Source of the DNA: Plumapathes pennacea
Taxonomy: Eukaryota > Cnidaria > Anthozoa > Antipatharia > Myriopathidae
Length of the DNA: 64,000 nucleotides
Reading direction: 5' to 3'
NCBI GenBank assembly: GCA_964036295.1
Contig: OZ038468.1
Coordinates: forward strand, 17,610,683 to 17,674,682
Under the pieces are notes generated by a model. That model saw nothing but the letters and a program-made list of their open reading frames with translations. It made no database searches and was not told the DNA's origin. Shown here in pieces: positions 31,360 to 64,000 of this stretch. The first letter of the stretch is position 1; each line of letters starts with the position of its first letter. A program made the position numbers and the translations under genes.

Positions 31360-32607
31360 TCATTTGTTGGTGAGGGCCTTCATTCGGTTGGCCTGAGCTT
31401 TGGAGATTATTTCCGAGGTTTTGATAATGCCCTTGCTGACTCCGACCCCAATCAGGCTCCCAAAGAATCCTCCCACGATGGCCCCTACGACGGGTACCGG
31501 GATGAGCACCTGCCCCACAATGGTCCCTGTGGTGCCTCCGATAAACTGACAACTGGAGTCGCACAATCTTCGCCTGACGGTCGACTTGAATTGACTGTTC
31601 GTGATGAGGCCTTTGTCTCTTTGCAACTTCGCTCTGGTAACGCTGCCTGCTGTCAACGCGATATCAACTAAAACCGAAATAGCTACTCCGGCTGCGGCCT
31701 GCCCCAGGGCCATCGCGGCCGTTTCTATGCCAACCGTGGCAGTGCTCTCAGCCGCTGTTGACGTCACAACCGTAGCTGTCTCGATGATGACTTCCTTTAC
31801 AGTTGATTGGTTCTCGGCTTCGTCTCCGGGCAGTGATATGTAAGAAGCCATGTCAATAATGTCATCGACTGCTTGCATAAGCGCCTCTAATCTCTGAAAA
31901 CGCAATTCCATGGTTGAGGGTAGGTTGAGAAAAGCGATGCATATACTCTGATCAAACACCATCGAGTTAAGCTCTTCCTCCATCGCTAACGAAACAGCTG
32001 GCTTGGGGAATTTCCTCAGTAGGGCCCAGACCTCCACGTTCTTCGTCGCGCTGACAAGCGACATGGGCAAGGAAAAACCGGCAAGAGAACATAAAATCGC
32101 AAGACTGACTTGAAGCAGCACGAAATCCTTTTCCTCGTGAAAGATCGGGTTTTTCCACGGACCTGCGGACTCAGCTATCCACACCAAACTGGGGCAGTGT
32201 GAATCGAATTTCAAGTTGGCGTGAAAAATACTCCACCAATGCTCCAACAAACTTCGCAATCGTTTATGCACTATCTCACTCCACTCGCTCGCCGATCCAC
32301 ACTTCGGTTCGACTCCGTAAAATCCGAGTAAAGAACAAGACTTCGTTTCGCCAGCTGTCGGAGCTTCCCCAGCGGAACTCAGATCTTCGCCGTTGAATAA
32401 TTTCTCTAACGTGCATTGTCTCCAGATTTTGATGTCGCAGACCAAAACACACCGCGAGCACAAAGTTCTGGCGATTTTTAAATGTTCATCTTTTGATTTC
32501 GAGCTCTCAAAAGGTTTTTCGTCGGGCTGAACATCTTCGTTGTCGGCTCTGGAAAGTCGTTTGGCTTTGCTTAGAAACGCGTTCCAGAGAGTAGCGGCTT
32601 TCTTCAT
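31360..32607 (-). CDS. Unrecognised single-exon gene, 415 residues, glycine-zipper membrane region
   Basis: I do not recognise the family. ATG at 32607 follows a non-coding upstream region. Visible layout: a basic N-terminus (1-20); a soluble, tryptophan- and cysteine-containing region to about 160; a hydrophobic helix about 163-186 (LLQVSLAILCSLAGF); a mixed segment; an Ala/Thr/Val-rich stretch about 275-320; then a glycine zipper about 356-392 (GGTTGTIVGQ, then VGAIVGGFFGSLIGVG) and a short polar tail rich in K, S and A. GxxxG spacing and lack of charge suggest a membrane hairpin or helix-packing module. No signal peptide is evident. It has no introns, while its neighbours have many, so it could be retroposed or lineage-specific. 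Function is unknown; a membrane-associated protein is the most that can be inferred. The length and composition make chance unlikely. Confidence 0.75.
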   Translation of the reverse strand: MKKAATLWNAFLSKAKRLSRADNEDVQPDEKPFESSKSKDEHLKIARTLCSRCVLVCDIKIWRQCTLEKLFNGEDLSSAGEAPTAGETKSCSLLGFYGVEPKCGSASEWSEIVHKRLRSLLEHWWSIFHANLKFDSHCPSLVWIAESAGPWKNPIFHEEKDFVLLQVSLAILCSLAGFSLPMSLVSATKNVEVWALLRKFPKPAVSLAMEEELNSMVFDQSICIAFLNLPSTMELRFQRLEALMQAVDDIIDMASYISLPGDEAENQSTVKEVIIETATVVTSTAAESTATVGIETAAMALGQAAAGVAISVLVDIALTAGSVTRAKLQRDKGLITNSQFKSTVRRRLCDSSCQFIGGTTGTIVGQVLIPVPVVGAIVGGFFGSLIGVGVSKGIIKTSEIISKAQANRMKALTNK

Positions 32608-35600
32608 ATGCCCTGCTCTTCGTATCCACAGCAGTTCTTCGGTACTTGAGGCGCTTTTGTTGTTTTACGATTGAGTTCCGAAATTTGCATTGCAGCTGCT
32701 CGGTGGTCGCGGCGTGCAAAGCATACTGGGATGTTTCATTGTTAATTTTTGCAATGTCCGTCAATTTCTACACCAACCAAAATTAATAAGAAGCAATTGG
32801 GTTCAAGTTCTTTGTTTGTGCGGTTTATATACGAGATTTGTGAGTAAACCGCCTGCAAGGAATGCACGAGATTCGTCACAAGATATGAGGATGAAGAATT
32901 AAAGTTTCATGACAGGCACACATAAAGTGTCTGGAAAATAAACTTTTCTCTCTCTCTGATTCAATTTCTTACCTGGAAAAGTTATAACTAGCAGCGAGTA
33001 TCGACTATTTTTTAAGCTTTAAAAATTAACTCATGTATTTTTTGCTTCATTCGAATATACTTCCGTCAAACTCTGACGTCATGGCATTCACGTGATAAAA
33101 TCCTAAATTATGTTAAAAACACCAATATATTTGATTGTAAAATCTAAGTATAAATATACTACGAAATAAATAAATAAATAAAGTAGAAAACTCCAAAACG
33201 ACACGGCACTGGCAAAGCAATGACTCTACCATATGAAGACAGCATTTTGGAGCATATTTTGCCACTTACTGCATAAACGCCATATGGTACTTCGAGGCTT
33301 AGCAAAGAAATGATTTCTTGCCAAAAATAATTAACTTCGGTTTTGCTGCAATCTTTCTATTATTTTCGAGGAAAAAGAAGACTAAATACTAAATGCCTTT
33401 TACAATCAAGGGAAATGTTCACGACAGTTGAAGACTGTGAATTTGACTGTCAATCCGTGTTGCCGCAATGACCGAATAGATTTCACTAGACTAAATTCTC
33501 GGGTAAAATAATCTGGAGGGGTTCTTCGAAGCATATCTCCTAACTTTCTAAGGAGTGTAATTAAAATTGCAATTATACTGCCATGTGAATACGTGTAGTG
33601 ATAGTTATGTCTCAATTAAACCTCGCGCAAATTTTCTATCGGCGAGGACATTTTATATTCTACTCTTGATATATTATTTTACACCGACTACAAGTTCGGC
33701 GGCACGTTACCCGAAAACACTATAATAACATTAAATATGTAACACAGAGAGAAAGGTTTTCATTACCTGTGGGTTTCATGCTATCATCTAATGGTTTGCG
33801 CACAAAGCTTTCAACCCACTTTGATGCGTGCACAATGAAGCTGTCAAAATCTAAAGAAAACCTATGTATTATTTATTTCCTGTTCGATTTGACAGAACTT
33901 CATCACTAAAATTATGTCGGACAAAGTTTTAAGCTTTTTATACTAAATATTGGTGAGAATGTTAAATGTAGTGGAAATCCCACAAGATTTTATGTATTTC
34001 ATAAAGTCGCGGTCCAGCATGAGTTGAACTTTAGAAGTCACAGAAACAATGTATAATCTCTGACGATCTAGACTGGCCAGTCTCCTTTTTGGCAAAGCAT
34101 ATGCTTGGGCATTATGCACTCAAAAATAAAAAGGTATCACTTTTACTGTTATACTTTCTGTTCATATGGAATAAGTAGTATTTTAAGGGTGACATGCATC
34201 GAAATTCTGGCCGGTATTTTGTCGAAATAGACGTATATTTGCCGATAAAAAACGTGGACACAACTATTACTACATGCAGTTCAGGTGGCGGTATAATTAC
34301 AAATAATTTTTCGAATTGAATGGTTCATCCAAACGGGTTTTTAAAAAGCTTACAGTATTTAGATTTTGGTTCATTCATTCCAGACTTCCTCAATCTCCCA
34401 ATCTTTGTTATTTCCAGTGTGCAGATAATTTTATTAATTCTTAAAAACTACCATTGTGTGGAGAGCCGATATTTTATTAAAGACTGACGCAAAACGAAAG
34501 ATATAAAGGAGTGCGTGAGATAGGAGTGCCTATAGTTGACCCTCGATATACGCAGTTTTAGCAATAAATAAAACACTCTTTTATTAGTTCGAGAAATAGC
34601 GTACGCTGTTTTAGCAACGGCAATCCTCTTTTGATCCACACTAACTAGTTGAAATAAAATGTAATCGGTCTATAGAACCCACTTCTAATGCTGTTACTAT
34701 TTCTGTATTGTTATTACTTTGTTCATTATTACTATCTAACTTCTAATTCGAGCCGTAAAACTTCACGTCCTGTGGAACTGAGCCTCGCTTTTTTTGTGCA
34801 CAACTTAATATTATACGATTAAGGGCGCTGAACCAATTTGTAGTTGAGTATCGAGTTCTTGGCTATATATTTCTTGAGGTTTTACGAGTGTTATACTGAA
34901 CTAAAAATTCTGCATTTCACACCGGCGGGAACGCCAGCTACTGTAGTCTCTGCAAGTACTTCCCAGTGCTGTTATATATTCTGTATCTCTTATATATTCT
35001 GTATCTCTTACTCTATAGCAAACACTTTCAATCGTTAGCTCTTCCGCAAAGCAAAAGTACAGTTGGCTCATTTTATGGATGTCAGAAGGGACAGAAGGTA
35101 TATTCCACGTGATCATCACCATGGTAACCCACTGACCTAGAAAGAGCTAGTTGTCTTCATGTGGCGTTTCGTCATGCATTGTTCTCCTTCTGCGGTTCAT
35201 TGTTTACGGTTTCTTGGGACTGGAGGGTACATCAGCAGTTACTTCATTATTCACTTGCTCATTTGCCTAGAAATTGATTCAATAAGAATGATTGATCCTA
35301 ATGCTCAGTGCTCGTTTGATATTTTGCATCCCTGTCCCTTTGCTCAATCAATCAATCAATCAGTCAATCACTTACCCACTCATTCAGTCATTATAGCTGA
35401 TTCACTCATTTCTTCATTCATATTTTCCTTCACAGTCACCCACTTCACCACCCCCTCAAGTCATTTACATATTCACTAACCCACTCACCCCCACCCCTCC
35501 AGTCATTTACATATTCACTCACCCACTCATCCCCACCCCCAGTCATTTACATATTCACTCACTCACCCCCTCCCCTCCAGTCATTTACATATTCACTCAC

Positions 35601-35988
35601 CCACTCATCCCCACCCCTCCAGTCATTTACAAATTCACTCACCCCCACCCCCAAAGTCATTTACATATTCACTCACCCCACCCCCCAAAGTCATTGACAA
35701 ATTCCCTTGATCAGTCACTGCCTGACATCTCTCTTCTTTCCTTGTTATATTTCAAAAACGAGTGAGAGTGTTTAATGAGGTGTTCCATACATCAAGAACT
35801 GAGTGCTTTTACTGTTTCGAGGTCTTTGGAATCCCTCTCATCAAAGACAAGGCATGTATACAAATTTAGAAAATGTTTATATCCCTAGAGCTGGAAATTG
35901 GATCAAAAACTCAAATAGTGTTTGATGCTGTTTCAAAACACATCCACCTGACCAAATGTGGAACACCATTTCTTTCCTTTGTACCTTT
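32608..35988. other. Gene-poor spacer, 3.4 kb, before DTWD2
   Basis: AT-rich sequence with no ORF of note and no recognisable transposon ends. Features seen: AAATAAATAAATAAA at 33166-33181, a small direct duplication (TATATTCTGTATCTCTTA) at 34976-35010, and the 46-bp minisatellite at 35459-35705 close to the DTWD2 3' end. Confidence 0.5.
35459..35705. repeat. Minisatellite, units of about 35-46 bp
   Basis: About six units begin AGTCATTTACATATTCACTC and continue with C-rich ACCCACTCATCCCCACCCC. Unit length varies through loss of parts of the C-rich half. It starts after a looser run of ATCAATCAATCA and CATTCATTCA motifs at 35345-35450. It lies 280 bp beyond the stop of DTWD2. Confidence 0.75.
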
Positions 35989-36863
35989 TCATTTCTCAGT
36001 TATGCCACCACTTGCCTGAGCTTCTTCAATTCTTTTCTTTTCTTCCTTGCTGACGTGAGGGACTGCACCGTGATCCAACTGAATTTGACACAGAGCCCTC
36101 AATGGCCTCACAAGTATCTATAAAAACATAGGGGAAGAAAAAATGTTTGACAGCTGAGGCTTTTGCAGAATTAAACCATACCTTAATACTCCAGCCTAAT
36201 TTCTGAATGGGAGGCAGCATGGCTGAGTGGTTAGAGAGCTGGACTTGCCCCTGTGATTGGCAGAATGATTATTTTGGTTCATCCAAAAACTGCCCTACAT
36301 ACCAACCTTGTGTAGGTTTTCATCTTTCTCCAGAACTGACAGGGCAAGTGCAATGGCCTCCAGAGTTGAGACACATTTATCAGTTGGTTGAGTTCGAATC
36401 ACATATTCACTAACACTCTTGCTATCCACAAGAACCTGCCACAAAACAGAATACATTTTATTCCTGGAGTGATCAGTTTCAATTTTCTCTTTACATTCTC
36501 TCACTCGATCTACATTTACACAGTAAAGGGAATTTGGATGGAATGAATGATTAATAAATTCTCATTTTGCCATCAGTTGTTATTACAATCCAAGATTTCT
36601 GGGCAGGTACTCTCATAAGTGGACAGCAGACAGTTTGAGTTAGGGCCACTTTTTCTTTTTCGCAAGGGTGTCTGCTTATGTGAGCTTCAACTGTATAATA
36701 TTCTATCAACTACAGTACAGTGCACCTGTCTGGCTGTGTTGTGCAAAAATGAATTGTTTTTGAAGATGTCCCTTGCTTGTCTCCAGGTCCCATCAGGAAC
36801 AATGAGGTGACAGTGTTGAGGGCCTGCGACTGTCCTGATGTCCACAGCTGCCGCAAAAAAAAA

Positions 36864-36894
<31 letters not shown>

Positions 36895-38266
36895 GAAAGA
36901 AAGAACTGTCAAGAAATAAAGAAGTGGCAATACATGCGTGCCCCTACTGTACAGTTTACACTAAAGTCCAAATCCAAACATCACAGAAATCTTATGAATC
37001 TTATAAATAAATAAATAGATCAATAAATAAATAAATAAATAAATAATACATTTCTTTTTAAGGTTGGGAGAATCTGCATTTTGAGCTTGAGAATGAAAGA
37101 CAGAAGTGATGAATAAAACAGTGTCTTGTTGTGCATGTTATAGGACTCACCGGATGGACCAGGATACAGTATGAATGTGTTGGGTTGGAGCACTAATTCA
37201 TGAAGATGGGAAAACTCATTCTTAGAAAACCTCCTTTGTTGGTAAATTCGGCACTTTTCAGGAGGAAGACATGCTGCTAACAAGGGAACAGTGGCCAACA
37301 GTCTGTTTTCCTGGCATCAAAAACAATGTAGATATATACATTTTTGTGAGTCAACCAAACCAGTATATACACCTACCCCACAATCAATTCTGTCTGTGCA
37401 GACAAGTGACTGTACTATACCTCACGAGGATGCTGTAGAATATGCACTGTTGTTGATATCTCCAGATAAGTAGAAGGTAAAAAAGCACACAAGCACACTG
37501 TAGTGGGTCGTCTGTTGATAGAAATTATAAATTTGTTTTGGATATTTCCTGGTGTGTTATGATGATGATGATGATAGTTATGACAATACAAATGCTCCTA
37601 CTGCATACATGTCTAATTCACGGAACCCTGACCAAACAGTAGGTTTAGGGTCCCCTAATCCTAGCCCTAACCCCAATTCTGGGATAGGGTTAGGATCAGG
37701 GTCAGGGTTCTGTTGGTTCCGTGATTAGACATGCCGATGTGCCCCAGGTGATGTCTGCATTGTTTTACCTGATCTCCCTCAAGCGGACAGCACAGATACA
37801 ATTTAATTTGTACTCGCTCTTAACTGTGGACATGACAGCCGTTGGACTGTATTAATACTTTAGCACAGCTACACTGTACAAAAAATGTGTTTCTCTCTGA
37901 GCATGTCAAGCTTACAAAAAGGTACAGCAAGCAGACCTCTCTCCCTCCCCACCCTCCCCCCCCCCCCCAACCTCTGCATGTTAGTCATTATTATGGGCAG
38001 AAAAAAAACCCTTCCTTTTTATTGTTGTCATCGCACAAACTGGTATTGTGAAAAGAAAAATCAAACCGATCAATAGGCCACCAGTTCGGATTATTTTTAA
38101 AACAATAATTTTGCATACATGGTCGCGCGAAACTCGATGGGCTACGTGATCTCTTGCACGAGAAAAATACTAACTTGCATCTCTTGCAGCACTTTCTCTT
38201 CTCTCGTGGACTTGTAGGAAGATCAGCGAGCCCTGCAAAAACATCGTGTACGTTCTGCTCCGCCAT
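35989..38266 (-). CDS. DTWD2: tRNA-uridine aminocarboxypropyltransferase 2 (DTW domain), six exons
   Basis: Exons in transcription order: 38266-38175, 37511-37421, 37310-37151, 36823-36726, 36435-36307, 36117-35989; all junctions are GT/AG and in phase, giving 232 residues. The N-terminus carries the family's cysteine cluster (CCKRCKRPTTVCLC, about 26-39). Then follow ISTTVHILQHPRE, TVPLLAACLPPEKC, RRF, LYPGPSG, the signature D-x-T-W (PDGTWRQARDIF, D125-W128), YVIRTQPTDKCVSTLEAIA and VRPLRALCQIQLDHG, which follow vertebrate DTWD2 closely. The enzyme transfers an aminocarboxypropyl group from S-adenosylmethionine to a D-loop uridine of tRNA (acp3U, position 20a for DTWD2). The protein is shorter than human DTWD2 because both ends are brief. 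It is divergently paired with DMXL, with start codons 169 bp apart. Confidence 0.92.
36213..36250 (+). mobile_element. tRNA-like SINE head fragment in DTWD2 intron 5
   Basis: GGCAGCATGGCTGAGTGGTT, then AGAGAGCTGGACTTG, resembles the 5' half of a tRNA-Ser/Leu, including an A-box (TGGCTGAGTGG). No tRNA 3' half follows at the proper distance, so it is not a tRNA gene. A tRNA-derived SINE fragment is the simplest reading. Confidence 0.45.
36855..36881. repeat. Poly-A / AAAGA run in DTWD2 intron 3
   Basis: About 26 A, followed by GAAAAGAAAAGAAAGAAAGAA. It begins about 30 bp upstream of the exon 4 acceptor on the minus strand, where it serves as a very long pyrimidine tract. Confidence 0.8.
37608..37733. 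mobile_element. Foldback/MITE in DTWD2 intron 1
   Basis: CATGTCTAATTCACGGAACC at the left and GGTTCCGTGATTAGACATG at the right are inverted repeats with one base difference. The 80-bp centre contains TAGGGTTAGG-like, telomere-resembling pieces (CCTAGCCCTAACCCC, GGGATAGGGTTAGG) that also pair with each other. Confidence 0.7.
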
Positions 38267-38435
38267 GTTTTGCTCGGCGTTGAGCACTGTACAGCGGTCT
38301 TTTCTCCCTGGGACAATAGATGAGACGTAACACAAAGCACTTATCTCCTTTGGTTGGAAAGAAAAATGGCGATGTCCAACGGTTGGAGTCATGTTACTTG
38401 AAAGATATTAAAAGATATTGCCTGGATGGTACAAA
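38267..38435. promoter_or_regulatory. Head-to-head intergenic region, DTWD2 / DMXL
   Basis: Only 169 bp separates the two ATG codons on opposite strands, and both 5' UTRs must fit in or overlap it. No TATA box is evident at a fitting distance for either gene. It is probably a shared bidirectional promoter (inference). Confidence 0.6.
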
Positions 38436-63684
<25,249 letters not shown>

Positions 63685-64000
63685 GTACAGAAAACACATG
63701 AAAAGAGTTTGCTTACGTCACGACAAGACTGACACATTGTTTTATTTCATATATTATTATACAGCCGAAAATGTTTATGTACATCCGGGAATGTCCATCG
63801 ATGCATATTTAGATTCGTGAGTGACTTGATTTAAAGTTAGTTTACATTATGGGCTAGTGAAATACTAAAACGAGTTTCTTCAAAGTTTCTTCTGCTGTAC
63901 TAACAAGATTTAGTAACCAATGATAAGAAAGATACTATGACATTTTCAGAAACGATTTCACGCTATGTAAAAGCGAACGCAGGCAGAACTAGATAAAATA
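63685..64000. other. Start of DMXL intron 29
   Basis: It follows the exon 29 donor (AAGAG/GTACAG) to the window edge. No further exon, repeat or ORF with DMXL similarity was seen. Confidence 0.5.

Noticed and set aside
36213..36285. tRNA gene
   Set aside because: Only the 5' half resembles a tRNA; no T-arm or acceptor pairing at the right distance.
37742..37850. Candidate extra DTWD2 exon with a C-I-C motif
   Set aside because: Phase does not fit exon 1 and the sequence resembles the TCTCTAAGCGGACA transposon family; the exon at 37421-37511 fits phase and family motifs exactly.
38075..38174. Readthrough of DTWD2 exon 1 (SCKRSRSPSSFARPCMQ)
   Set aside because: Follows a usable GT donor, lacks the CLC motif, and is replaced by the well-matching exon 2.

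Overview
The window is animal nuclear DNA: genes are split by GT/AG introns, and it carries class C GPCRs, NR2-type nuclear receptors, synaptotagmin-like C2 proteins, a DTWD2 tRNA enzyme and a DMXL/rabconnectin-3 alpha gene, with many short non-autonomous DNA transposons between and inside them. The intronless, tandemly amplified class C GPCRs, the tandem COUP-TF-like receptors and the AT-rich, MITE-dense spacers fit an anthozoan cnidarian, probably a stony coral. That assignment is inference; nothing in the sequence names the species.

Left third (1-21,000): a head-to-tail array of three class C GPCR genes on the + strand (the first cut by the window edge, then 6370-8991 and 11771-14407), followed by two COUP-TF-like nuclear receptor genes on the - strand (15336-17581 and 19186-20991). 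The receptor genes share both intron positions and phases. The GPCR duplication unit ran past the GPCR stop into the last exon of the convergent nuclear receptor, so the spacers behind GPCR copies 1 and 2 carry orphaned pieces of that exon. Spacers hold a repeated block of about 0.6 kb and two MITEs whose empty sites can be read in the paralogous copies.

Middle (21,000-33,000): two - strand synaptotagmin-like genes (22195-24699 and 26466-29621), each with an N-terminal membrane segment and two C2 domains whose calcium ligands are partly or largely lost, then an unrecognised single-exon gene (31360-32607) encoding 415 residues with a glycine-zipper membrane region.

Right half (33,000-64,000): a head-to-head pair, DTWD2 on the - strand (six exons, 35989-38266) and the DMXL1/2 orthologue on the + strand. 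DMXL starts at 38436, and 29 exons totalling 2,822 codons were traced, with splice phases agreeing throughout. It runs off the right edge before its C-terminal WD40 domain. The two start codons are 169 bp apart. DMXL introns are loaded with MITEs, hairpins and a roughly 780-bp trinucleotide array. One exon contains eight copies of an 18-residue DWSKPVS repeat with an alternating higher-order pattern.

Exon boundaries come from splice consensus, reading-frame phase and recalled family sequence; no alignment or transcript data were available. Functions are by family recognition. No tRNA, rRNA or CRISPR array was found.
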